From Clostridium bowmanii (GTDB lineage Bacteria > Bacillota > Clostridia > Clostridiales > Clostridiaceae), in the NCBI RefSeq assembly GCF_018861315.1, contig NZ_JAHLDL010000032.1:1-54454 (forward strand): a DNA stretch of 54,454 nucleotides. The letters are read 5' to 3'. Positions 1 through 7,244 of this stretch are shown here, piece by piece. Positions within the stretch are counted from its first letter, which is position 1, and the number at the start of each line of letters is the position of its first letter. Under the pieces are notes generated by a model. It saw nothing but the letters and a program-made list of their open reading frames with translations, had not been told where the DNA came from and did not search any database. A program made the position numbers and the translations under genes.

Positions 1-3
1 AAA

Positions 4-14
4 CCCCCCCCCCC
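4..14. repeat. Homopolymeric C tract
   Basis: Eleven consecutive C residues followed by ACCCACCACA at the very left edge of the window. A C-tract of this length is conspicuous in this AT-rich DNA. It could be a phase-variable promoter tract for the gene starting about 45 bases further on, or an assembly edge artefact. The sequence alone cannot separate these. Confidence 0.4.
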
Positions 15-55
15 ACCCACCACATAAATAATTATATGGAAATTTATAATAGGAG

Positions 56-1000
56 ATGATTATTATCGTTAAATTTATAAAATATAAGATGAAAAAATCT
101 GCAATTAATTTTATTATGATAACAATAATTACCACCTTAACTACTTTCATGTGCTTCGCAGGTAAAAACAGCACATTAATTGTAGATGGCGAACCGATGG
201 AATTAGTAACCTACCAGGAAACTTTTCAAAGCACTCTAAGTAGTGCTGAAATAAATGATACCATGCCTGTAAATGTAACGGTATTTGTTGACAATAAAGA
301 GCTTAATATAAATTCTTCAGAAAAAACTATTGATCTAATGTTAAAAGCTGAAAAAATATCTTTAAGTACCACTGATAGGGTTTCGCCATCAATAGGAGCT
401 ATGTTATTTCCCGGAATGAATATTATCATAACTAGGGTTAAAATATCAACAATTAAGCAAACAGCACCAATTGCTTTTAAAACCATTACTAAAAAAGATG
501 TTAATACCTTGAACTCTAAAATTAAGGTTCTACAAAACGGAATATTAGGTCAAAAAAGTGTTACAGTAAATGTTACCTATGAGAATGGTAAAGAAGTATC
601 TAGAAAAGTTACTAGTGAAAAGGTAATTAAATCAGCTAAAGATAAAATTATAGTTCAAGGTACGCTGCCAAGGATAACCTTTTCAAGAGGCGGATCTTTA
701 ACCAGCTCTAAAGATATAATTACTGTAAAAGCTACTGCTTATTCTGCAGATGAAATGAACAATACCTATACTGCCTCCGGACTAAAAACTGTCCGGAATC
801 CAAATGGCTATAGTACCATTGCTGTAGATCCTAGAATAATCCCTATGGGAACAAAGCTATATGTTGAAGATTACGGTTATGCTATCGCAGCAGATAAAGG
901 TTCTGCAATAAAAGGAAATTTTATAGATGTATTTTTCAATACCAATAAAGAGGCTCTTAATTGGGGTGTTAAATACATTAAAGTGCAAATACTAGATTAA
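56..1000 (+). CDS. YabE-like cell-wall protein: DUF348, G5 and 3D domains
   Basis: Secreted or membrane-anchored cell-wall remodelling protein of the YabE/resuscitation-factor type. A hydrophobic signal or anchor segment spans about residues 12-37. Two DUF348-like repeats follow (about 39-82 and 85-130), then a G5 domain (about 135-212) and a C-terminal 3D domain (about 222-314). The 3D domain carries the family hallmarks YTASG, VDPRIIPMGTKLYVE and AADKGSAIKGNFIDVFF, whose Asp residues form the MltA-like lytic transglycosylase-type active site. The start is unclear. AGGAG directly abuts the ATG at 56, which is too close, while the ATG at 89 that begins a typical signal peptide (MKKSAINF) has no good ribosome binding site. 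A strong terminator follows. The domain call is firm; the substrate is inferred from the family. Confidence 0.88.
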   Translation: MIIIVKFIKYKMKKSAINFIMITIITTLTTFMCFAGKNSTLIVDGEPMELVTYQETFQSTLSSAEINDTMPVNVTVFVDNKELNINSSEKTIDLMLKAEKISLSTTDRVSPSIGAMLFPGMNIIITRVKISTIKQTAPIAFKTITKKDVNTLNSKIKVLQNGILGQKSVTVNVTYENGKEVSRKVTSEKVIKSAKDKIIVQGTLPRITFSRGGSLTSSKDIITVKATAYSADEMNNTYTASGLKTVRNPNGYSTIAVDPRIIPMGTKLYVEDYGYAIAADKGSAIKGNFIDVFFNTNKEALNWGVKYIKVQILD

Positions 1001-1045
1001 TTATTTTCGCAAAATTCATTATATGGTTAAATAATACTCAACCAC

Positions 1046-1083
1046 AAAAACTGCCACAGAGAATTTCTGTGGCAGTTTTTATT
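1046..1083 (+). terminator. Rho-independent terminator
   Basis: Perfect 15-bp inverted repeat AAAAACTGCCACAGA / TCTGTGGCAGTTTTT with a GAATT loop, ending in a T run. It lies 45 bases after the 3D-protein stop and is A/T-flanked on both sides, so it may also end transcription arriving from the converging minus-strand permease gene. Confidence 0.9.
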
Positions 1084-1109
1084 TCACCTAAATATATTAA
1101 AGAAAGTAT

Positions 1110-1136
1110 CTTGCCACTTGCTATGCGGATTGCACC
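1110..1136. repeat. Degenerate copy of the CTTGCCAC...GGCACC palindromic repeat
   Basis: A 27-base stretch that aligns without gaps to the intact repeats near 22145 and 31054: it begins CTTGCCACTTGC and ends TGCACC, with several substitutions in the central CACGTGG palindrome. It lies just downstream of the permease gene stop. Confidence 0.45.
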
Positions 1137-1146
1137 TTATCCTGCT

Positions 1147-2178
1147 TTATGCTGCAAGCGACTCTTTTTCAACTATTTCCCTCTTTTTCTTTTTAATATG
1201 TAGTGTTATAGTAGAACCAAAAATTCCAGCAATAGTTCCTCCTAATATAGCAAAGAACACCGCAAAAATAACTGATTTAGGCTCGTTAAAACCAAATGGT
1301 GCTAGTAACCCAGGAATAGGTGAAGCTGTACCTGGCGCATTATTTATTATTTTAAAATAAGCAGCACTTAAACCAGCCAGTCCACCACCTATGAAGTTTG
1401 AACAATATATAGGAATTGCATTTGCTGTCACTAATTCAGCTTGTGTTAGTGGTTCAAGCATTACTGCTATTACGTTACCTGCATCACCAAGTTTAAGTCT
1501 TTTGAAAATTATACCATTTGTAAAAGATCCACCAACACAGGCAATAGATGATATCCCCATTGCAAGGCCTTGTAATCCAAGCATTGCTGTTAATGCCATA
1601 GAACTTAAAGGTGATGTGCATATCATTTTCATAATTCCACCTAATAAGAATCCCATTAAATAAGGAGACTGATTTGCAGCCACAGTTATCATACCTCCAA
1701 TACTAAGTAAAGTTAAATTTACTATTGGATCAACCCCAAAAGCGATTCCTCTAGCAAGTGGTGCAATTAAAAGAGCACCAACTATTATATCTACTCCTTT
1801 GGGAAGTTTTTTCTCTAAAACTGGTCCGATAAATGCAATTATGTATCCAGCTACGAAACCTGGAAGAATACCATATCCCATTACTGCTACCCCAGCTGTT
1901 ACAGCATATATAGGATTTAATCCCATATTTATACTAACTAGTATTACAGCGGCAACCCCACCCATATTTCCAGAAGAGGCACCTACTTCACCTAAAAATT
2001 TTATATGCATTAAATTCCCGCTTATATATTTATGTATCGCTTCCACTAGAAATGTTGCTACAGCAGCATTTGCTAGGCCTGACATAGCCTTTTGACCTTT
2101 AGGCATTTTTAAACTAAAAAGTGAGAACAAGAATAATGTGAAAAGTAATAATCCAATACCTTTAATTAATACAAACAT
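1147..2178 (-). CDS. PTS EIIC-type sugar permease (PTS_EIIC_2 family)
   Basis: Polytopic membrane protein of 343 residues matching the stand-alone PTS_EIIC_2 family (PF13303). It has roughly ten Gly/Ala-rich hydrophobic segments, with family-typical stretches such as GGVAAVILVSINMGLNP, PLSSMALTAMLG and PIPGLLAPFGFNEP. It ends in a Lys-rich cytoplasmic tail. The start at 2178 is chosen because AAAGGAGG lies 6 bases upstream; the frame is open further upstream without a comparable site. No EIIA or EIIB gene is adjacent, so phosphorylation must come from elsewhere or the protein may work as a simple transporter. It lies downstream of a two-component system on the same strand and is its most likely target. 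The substrate cannot be read from the sequence. Confidence 0.82.
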   Translation of the reverse strand: MFVLIKGIGLLLFTLFLFSLFSLKMPKGQKAMSGLANAAVATFLVEAIHKYISGNLMHIKFLGEVGASSGNMGGVAAVILVSINMGLNPIYAVTAGVAVMGYGILPGFVAGYIIAFIGPVLEKKLPKGVDIIVGALLIAPLARGIAFGVDPIVNLTLLSIGGMITVAANQSPYLMGFLLGGIMKMICTSPLSSMALTAMLGLQGLAMGISSIACVGGSFTNGIIFKRLKLGDAGNVIAVMLEPLTQAELVTANAIPIYCSNFIGGGLAGLSAAYFKIINNAPGTASPIPGLLAPFGFNEPKSVIFAVFFAILGGTIAGIFGSTITLHIKKKKREIVEKESLAA

Positions 2179-2228
2179 ATTTTTCCTCCTTTGCATTTCA
2201 GAATAATTATAATAAATTATTTTTAATA

Positions 2229-2246
2229 TTGTGATTTGTTTCACAA
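2229..2246. promoter_or_regulatory. Perfect CRP/FNR-superfamily-type palindrome
   Basis: TTGTGATTTGTTTCACAA is a perfect 6-bp inverted repeat with a 6-base spacer. It contains TGTGA-N6-TCACA, the consensus recognised by CRP-type regulators (also by ArcR-type regulators in some Firmicutes). It is centred about 60 bases upstream of the permease start, a position suitable for an operator. No crp-like gene is in the window. Confidence 0.5.
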
Positions 2247-2312
2247 TTATTATAATTCCGAAGTTTCAGAAAACTTCACAAGACTTCAAAATGCAAATGA
2301 GAATTTATAAAA

Positions 2313-3152
2313 TTATTTTTCACAGTAAGAAATTAATCCATCAATAAACTTTTTAATTGTTACTTTTCCTCTATCAGAACTTTTTTTTCTAATATAGTCC
2401 ATTTCTTTTTTTACTTGTTCAAAATTAAAAAGTCCAGTTGAGTATTCTACAAAAACATCATTCATATAATCTTCTATTCCTATGTTAGCAATATTTGTCA
2501 TGCCTATGGATATTGTTCTCCTAATTCTTTGTTCCATTGATTTTGGACTATCAGCAAATCTTTTGCATAATTGATTTAGAGTGTAGTTTCCCATATTCTC
2601 ATTTTTCTCCCTTAAAAACACAGTGATATCTATTAAATCCTTACTTCCGGCCTCCCCTATTATTCCTATTCTCAACATTATATTTTTTATTGTCTGTATT
2701 TCATTTCCTGATTTCAGTGAATTACCATCTAAAATATTAGTATCTTTATTAAAAAGCTTCTGAATTTGATTTAAAGTTCTATTTGTTTCTAAACTTTCAG
2801 ATACTTTTTTTATAACAGTTTCAATTTCAACTGCATTAATTGGTTTTTGTATATAAAATTCCACTCCATTTTTATAAGCTTTTTCGATCATATTTTTAGC
2901 TGATACCTGGGAAACCATTATAAATTGCATTTCAGGATGCATAGATTTTGCATTCTTAACTAGTGATAATCCATCAATACCAGGTATAAAAAGATCAACT
3001 AGAACTATATCTGGATTCAAACACTGAATCTCCACTAAGCCCTCTCATCCTTTTAACGAATAACCCATGAGTGTGCCTAAATCTCTATCACATATTATCT
3101 TTTCGAAATTTTTTACGATATTAATATCATCCTCAATTATAAATATGTTCAT
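2313..3152 (-). pseudogene. YcbB/GlnL-type response regulator interrupted by an in-frame TGA
   Basis: The intact frame would run from the ATG at 3152, which overlaps the kinase stop by one base (TAATG), for 279 codons. The N-terminus MNIFIIEDDINIV supplies the acidic pocket of a receiver domain. Codon 36 is TGA (3047-3045), and the same frame then continues with the receiver core VLVDLFIPGIDG, which contains the phospho-acceptor Asp, the IQKP Lys motif and a C-terminal YcbB DNA-binding domain (PF08664). No frameshift is needed; one base change would restore the gene. A GTG at 3035, four codons after the stop with GAGAGGG just before it, could allow restart of a 240-residue product lacking the acidic pocket. 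A sequencing error remains possible. In Bacillus subtilis the homologous GlnK-GlnL pair controls glutamine utilisation genes; the signal here is unknown. Confidence 0.8.
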
Positions 3153-4441
3153 TATACATCCTCCAATTCTGATTTATTAATAGTCACACAAAAGGTAGCT
3201 CCACTGTCTTCTATAGAATCTACATTAATATTACCTTTTAAATCTTCTTCAACAATATTTTTAACAATACTCAGCCCAAGACCACGATTTATTTCACCAG
3301 TATCATAATTGATTTTAGTTGAAAATCCTGGAGAAAATATGTACATCAAATCAGATTCTTTTATGCCACAACCAGTATCACTTATTATAAAAATATATCT
3401 TTCATCTATAGCCTTTTGTATAAAAGAAATATAAACTTTATCAGTTTTAGCACTTAATGCATCTAGTGAATTCATTATCAAATTTCTAAAAATAGACATA
3501 AGATAATAATGTTTAGTTGTATAGAAATTTTTATTCACATTGAAAATTAAGCCTACATTAAGTTGTCTAAATTTAACTTCATTCTTCATACTATCTTCTA
3601 ATATATTGATAATATCTTTAAAGTACATACCTTTATCTTGACTTTTATCTTCTGTTATTTCTTCAATCCCTCGTACAACAAGTCCATATTCTTTCTTTAT
3701 TTCATGCACATCTTTAGCAATAGTTAAAGAAAGTTGAGCCCAAGTATCAGAATCTTCTTTTATAGAGATTTTTTCAAATAGTCCATAGGCATTACTCATA
3801 ATTTTTTCTATGCTACTCATGTTTTTTTTCATCCAATACATTTCGGTTTTTAATTCAGAGGTTTGTAATACAAGTTTTTTATATCTTTGTTCGTGCTCCT
3901 CTTTTATAAGCAGTAACTTATAAAACTTTAAGCTATTTACTATTATTAAACTTATAATAGAACGTATAACTGCAACATAAAATAGTGTAGTAACTATCTG
4001 AAATTTTAGTGTATTAAAATTTCTAAGGTTTCTTATTAATATTTCTACAAAGTTCCCTAAGTAATCACTTAATATCAAAGTTATCAATAAACGATTAAAT
4101 TTAATTGAATTTTTCTTATTTAAAATCTTGAAAAATATACTGTAAAAAGTATAGAAAAAAATCTCAGGAAAATAGGCCAATAAAATTTCAATAAAGCTCC
4201 CATTTTCAATAAAATAAATACCTACTCTTAAAATATAAACAGAAATAGCACACATAACCCCCGTTTTTATTGTATCTATCTCATCAAACAAGTACAGAAA
4301 TACTGGAAATAGTATTATGGCAACTGAAACTCTAAAGTCAGATATAAGTAAATTCATGTTTATCTGTGAAGTTATTGCAATAATTATAGATATTATAATC
4401 ATTTTTTTATATTTTTCAGTATTCATAATTGTCATATGCAT
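3152..4441 (-). CDS. Membrane sensor histidine kinase (YcbA/GlnK-like)
   Basis: A 429-residue kinase. About five or six transmembrane segments fill the first 190 residues. A helical linker follows, then a dimerisation segment with the likely phospho-acceptor in DVHEIKKEY. The C-terminal HATPase_c domain has an N box (NLIMNSLDAL), G1 box (ISDTGCGIKE) and G2 box (GLGLSIVKNIVEED). GAGGAT lies 4 bases before the ATG at 4441. The stop overlaps the start of the response regulator gene by one base, so the pair is translationally coupled. Its partner is broken by a stop codon, so signalling output may be lost. The architecture resembles the GlnK (YcbA) group rather than classical HisKA kinases. The ligand is unknown. 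Confidence 0.88.
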   Translation of the reverse strand: MHMTIMNTEKYKKMIIISIIIAITSQINMNLLISDFRVSVAIILFPVFLYLFDEIDTIKTGVMCAISVYILRVGIYFIENGSFIEILLAYFPEIFFYTFYSIFFKILNKKNSIKFNRLLITLILSDYLGNFVEILIRNLRNFNTLKFQIVTTLFYVAVIRSIISLIIVNSLKFYKLLLIKEEHEQRYKKLVLQTSELKTEMYWMKKNMSSIEKIMSNAYGLFEKISIKEDSDTWAQLSLTIAKDVHEIKKEYGLVVRGIEEITEDKSQDKGMYFKDIINILEDSMKNEVKFRQLNVGLIFNVNKNFYTTKHYYLMSIFRNLIMNSLDALSAKTDKVYISFIQKAIDERYIFIISDTGCGIKESDLMYIFSPGFSTKINYDTGEINRGLGLSIVKNIVEEDLKGNINVDSIEDSGATFCVTINKSELEDV

Positions 4442-4611
4442 TTATCCTCACAACTAGATTTTTTTAAAGTTGTTAAAAATTATTAAAGGTTTACAGTCTA
4501 ATAGTACCATTTCAATATATATGTTGCAATTTATTTTGTTGCTTTTACAAGTATTTAGTAATAATATAAATTTTTAAGGGGATAGTTAACAACTTTCAGT
4601 ACAATATTATC

Positions 4612-4660
4612 GAAAAAAATAGGTACAGTTAATAATTAGTAATAATTATTGACTGTACCT
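4612..4660 (-). terminator. Terminator / palindromic element after the MerR relic
   Basis: An 18-bp inverted repeat beginning AGGTACAGTTAATAATTA with one G-T pair and a 4-base loop. On the minus strand it is followed by a run of seven T, so it can terminate the MerR-relic transcript. It resembles the hairpin at 7138-7180 (see findings) and may be a small mobile palindrome used as a terminator. Confidence 0.75.
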
Positions 4661-4700
4661 AGCATTTGCTTGTATTCTTTACTTTCTACTTTGGTAGCAC

Positions 4701-4970
4701 CTAGTTGTTATCACAATAGTAAATCATTGCCTCACTTAAAAACTTAGCTAATCCCACCTTATGCTTATCAATGTTAGTTGTAAAACATTCATCACAAACG
4801 TATAAATCTCCAAGTCCCCTAAATATTTCTATAGTACAATTGTAGAAATTATCTGTAATTTGCTGTCTTAACTCAGCTACTGGCTTTAGAATACCAATTT
4901 GATCGTAATGATGAAGTGTACGCACACTTACCCCCACCATATCAGCTACTTCTTTTATTTTGTAAGACAT
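4701..4970 (-). pseudogene. Internally deleted MerR/TipAL-family (Mta-like) regulator
   Basis: An 89-residue frame. The first ~31 residues are the winged-helix start of a MerR protein ([20 protein letters not shown], then DQIGILKP). The next ~58 residues are the C-terminal end of a TipAS drug-sensing domain ([17 protein letters not shown] through [14 protein letters not shown]). Family members such as Mta are about 250 residues, so about 165 residues, including the dimerisation helix and most of the ligand domain, are missing with the frame kept. The product lacks a full DNA-binding wing and dimer helix and is probably non-functional. Its own promoter (5008-5038) and terminator remain. The fusion is clear from sequence; the parent function (multidrug-responsive activator) is family knowledge. 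Confidence 0.82.
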
Positions 4971-5007
4971 AAAATCCCCACATTTATTTGCTTTGTCCCT
5001 ATAATTT

Positions 5008-5038
5008 ATAATAAACTATAACACTACGTCAGAGTCAA
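5008..5038 (-). promoter_or_regulatory. MerR-type promoter with 19-base spacer
   Basis: On the minus strand TTGACT (5038-5033) and TATTAT (5013-5008) are separated by 19 bases. This over-long spacing is characteristic of promoters activated by MerR-family proteins. It lies about 40 bases upstream of the MerR relic, consistent with autoregulation of the original gene. Confidence 0.5.
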
Positions 5039-5056
5039 TATAAATTTTTTATTTAT

Positions 5057-5085
5057 TTGACATACTAGGCCACATATAGTAGACT
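5057..5085 (+). promoter_or_regulatory. Promoter of the first preQ1-controlled transcript
   Basis: Perfect -35 TTGACA at 5057 and -10-like TAGACT at 5080, with 17 bases between. The promoter of the que operon (8904-8932) has the same TTGACATAC start, the same spacing and a shared TATAGTA motif. The leader starts about 15 bases downstream. Confidence 0.55.
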
Positions 5086-5106
5086 CTATTAATATAAAAG
5101 TTAATA

Positions 5107-5200
5107 AGACAGTTCTAAACCATCCTGTCTATAAACAAAACTAGGACGTAACTACCGTTTTAGGTAGTTTTTTGTTTAAGGGCGGTTTGCGCCCTTTTTT
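5107..5200 (+). promoter_or_regulatory. preQ1-I riboswitch with tandem terminators (dehydratase/activator pair)
   Basis: The class-I preQ1 aptamer spans about 5107-5146: stem GACAG/CTGTC, loop TTCTAAACCATC, then the A-rich tail ATAAACAAAACTAGGA, matching the family pattern (C-rich loop, tail pairing back to the loop). It is followed by hairpin ACTACC-GTTTTA-GGTAGT with six T (to 5174) and a second hairpin AAGGGCG-GTTTG-CGCCCTT ending in T (5178-5200). Ligand binding is expected to favour termination, so the downstream pair should be expressed when preQ1 is low. The 64 bases from 5104 to 5167 are identical to 8951-9014 in front of queD. Confidence 0.88.
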
Positions 5201-5291
5201 ATTTACTCAATTTTTATACAGATAAATAATTAATAGATTAATTTACTATCATCTGTTAATTATTAGTTATAACCATATAGGAGGATTCATA

Positions 5292-6308
5292 ATGAAAAAA
5301 ATAGGTTTAACAACTACAGTACCAATAGAGGTTCTTATTGCAGCAGGTTATACACCTTTAGACTTAAATAATATTTTCATAACCTCTAAGGACTATATGA
5401 AATATATAGATATTGCTGAGAGAGATGGTTTTCCTAAAAACCTATGCTCTTGGATAAAGGGAATTTATGGAGCTTGCTTAGAAAACAATATTAAAGAAAT
5501 AGTTGGAGTTGTGGAAGGTGACTGTTCTAATACAAAAGCTCTTATTGAAGTGCTTGAACTTCGAGGAATTAAAATCTATCCTTTTTCTTTTCCACATAGT
5601 CACAAGGTGAAGGACGTAAAATATGAAATAAACAAATTTATGAATACCTTTGACGTAACCATTGAAAAAGTTGAATTAGTTAGAAAAAGGTTAAATGAAG
5701 TTAGAAACCTCGCTAAAGAAATTGATGAATTAACTTATATTAGTAATAAGACTACAGGTTTTGAAAATCACCTATATCAATTATGCACAAGTGATTTTAA
5801 TGGAGATGTAGATGATTTTGAAGCTGACCTAAAAAAAGTTATTCTTAATATTAAAAATAGAAAGCCCTTAAATAGAAAGTTGCGACTTGGATACATAGGT
5901 GTTCCGCCTATGACTTCAGATATATATGAATTTGTTGAAAAGCTAGATGCTAATTTTGTGTACAATGAAGTTCAAAGAGAATTTGCTTTTCCAAGAGTTG
6001 ATAGTGCGTTAGATATATTTCATCAATATTACGACTACACTTATCCATATAATGTTGAATTTAGAATTAGAGAATTACAAAAGCAAATATACCAACGAAA
6101 ATTAGATGGTATAATTCATTACACTCAAGCCTTTTGCTATAGAGCAGTAGAACATATTGTTTTAAAAGAAAAATTAGATATACCCATATTAAATATTGAG
6201 GGAGACAAATTAAACGTCTTAGATGCAAGAACGAAACTTAGATTAGAAGCCTTTCTTGATATGCTAATAGACATAAAGGAGGCTAAAAAATGCGAGTACT
6301 TGGTATAG
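5292..6308 (+). CDS. Single-subunit 2-hydroxyacyl-CoA dehydratase / double-cubane-cluster-like protein (HgdB superfamily)
   Basis: A 338-residue member of the benzoyl-CoA reductase/2-hydroxyacyl-CoA dehydratase superfamily (PF06050, COG1775). The C-terminal signature IEGDKLNVLDARTKLRLEAF is close to that of single-subunit double-cubane cluster proteins. Candidate cluster Cys residues are C52, C62 and C78 in the N-terminal half (NLCSW, GAC, EGDCSN) and C282 (QAFCYR). It is shorter than the ~400-residue dehydratase subunits, and no second subunit is encoded. ATAGGAGG lies 8 bases before the ATG. The gene overlaps the activator ATPase by 19 bases. Family members use ATP-driven, very low-potential electrons from the activator to reduce difficult substrates. 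Control by a preQ1 riboswitch suggests that the substrate is a queuosine intermediate rather than an acyl-CoA; this is inference. Confidence 0.8.
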   Translation: MKKIGLTTTVPIEVLIAAGYTPLDLNNIFITSKDYMKYIDIAERDGFPKNLCSWIKGIYGACLENNIKEIVGVVEGDCSNTKALIEVLELRGIKIYPFSFPHSHKVKDVKYEINKFMNTFDVTIEKVELVRKRLNEVRNLAKEIDELTYISNKTTGFENHLYQLCTSDFNGDVDDFEADLKKVILNIKNRKPLNRKLRLGYIGVPPMTSDIYEFVEKLDANFVYNEVQREFAFPRVDSALDIFHQYYDYTYPYNVEFRIRELQKQIYQRKLDGIIHYTQAFCYRAVEHIVLKEKLDIPILNIEGDKLNVLDARTKLRLEAFLDMLIDIKEAKKCEYLV

Positions 6309-7048
6309 ACCTTGGAAGTCGCGCAGTTAAGATTGTTTTAATGGAAGATAATAAAATAATTCATTCCATGAAAGTAAGCACCATGAACTTTTACAAAAAT
6401 TACTGCGACTTTAATGGTAAGGTTATTGTTAATCTAGAAAAGCTTCATATCGGACAAATCAATAATGCGGTGTCCACAGGCTATGGAAAAAACAATACTG
6501 ATTTGTTGCTATTTACTCCAATAAATGAATTAAAAGCCCATGTTTACGGAGGTTTCTATCAAACTGGCCTAAAGGATTTTATACTCTTAGATGTAGGCGG
6601 CCAAGATGTTAAGGTTGTAAAAGTAGAAAAAGGCATCATTACAGACCTTGAGCTTAATGAAAAATGTGCTGCCTCCTGTGGAAGATATTTAGAGAATATG
6701 GCACATGTACTTGAAGTATCCCTCCAAGACATGAGTTTGCATTACAAGAATCCTGTGGAACTTAATTCAACCTGCGCTGTATTTTCCGAGTCAGAGTTGA
6801 TTGGTAAAATAGCTGAAGGTGTTAGTATAGAAAACTTGTGCTCTAGTGTTAACTACTCTTTATACAAGAGACTTAAACCTCTTTTAAGTAAATTCAAAGA
6901 TAAGAAATTAATTTTAACTGGCGGTGTTGCTAATAATACTGCAATAAAAGAATTTTTAAGACAAGATTATGAAGATATAGTATCCATCAAAGAACCACAA
7001 TTTAACGGTGCAATTGGATGCTGTTACTATGGAAGTACGTTTTTATAG
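6290..7048 (+). CDS. ASKHA-family ATPase activator (HgdC/BadF-like)
   Basis: A 252-residue component A/activator homologue. Motifs: phosphate-1 GIDLGS (5-10), LLDVGGQDVK (99-108), NEKCAASCGRY with C126, and STCAVFSESE with C162. C126 and C162 match the Cys pair by which a homodimer binds one bridging [4Fe-4S] cluster. The C-terminal adenosine motif is LTGGVANN (209-216). It hydrolyses ATP to inject single low-potential electrons into its partner. AAAGGAGG sits inside the 3' end of the upstream gene, 7 bases before the ATG, so the two proteins are made together. The pair is governed by the preQ1 riboswitch at 5107. The family assignment is secure; the client is inferred to be the preceding gene product. 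Confidence 0.9.
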   Translation: MRVLGIDLGSRAVKIVLMEDNKIIHSMKVSTMNFYKNYCDFNGKVIVNLEKLHIGQINNAVSTGYGKNNTDLLLFTPINELKAHVYGGFYQTGLKDFILLDVGGQDVKVVKVEKGIITDLELNEKCAASCGRYLENMAHVLEVSLQDMSLHYKNPVELNSTCAVFSESELIGKIAEGVSIENLCSSVNYSLYKRLKPLLSKFKDKKLILTGGVANNTAIKEFLRQDYEDIVSIKEPQFNGAIGCCYYGSTFL

Positions 7049-7130
7049 TGGTCTTTTTTTTATAATAAGACTCTTTTGGTAAAAGAGAATTTTCAATTAT
7101 GTATGCAAGATAATTTAAAATAATCATTAA

Positions 7131-7190
7131 AAAAGAAATAGGGACAGATAATAATTCATTAAAATTATAATCTGTCCTTATTTCTTTTTT
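7131..7190. terminator. Bidirectional terminator between the activator and DUF1846 genes
   Basis: A long inverted repeat AAAAGAAATAGGGACAGAT ... ATCTGTCCTTATTTCTTTTTT with an AT-rich middle. The left side is A-rich and the right side ends in six T, so it can stop both converging transcripts. The core GGGACAGATAATAATT is similar to the hairpin at 4621. Confidence 0.85.
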
Positions 7191-7244
7191 GATTGTTCAC
7201 TTATACAACTTGCCACATATCTCTGGTATAGCAACTCTTTTGTT

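Noticed and set aside
226-486. Antisense frame inside the 3D-domain gene
   Set aside because: It lies wholly within a well-supported gene, has no ribosome binding site and shows no motif.
2252-2290. Hairpin GAAGTTTTCTGAAACTTC upstream of the permease as a terminator
   Set aside because: There is no T run on either strand and the stem is weak. Repeated ACTTC units there could be a regulator site, but there is no support.
7208-7238. CTTGCCACATATCTCTGG as a copy of the dispersed repeat
   Set aside because: Only about the first ten bases align well. It is too degenerate to list as a feature.
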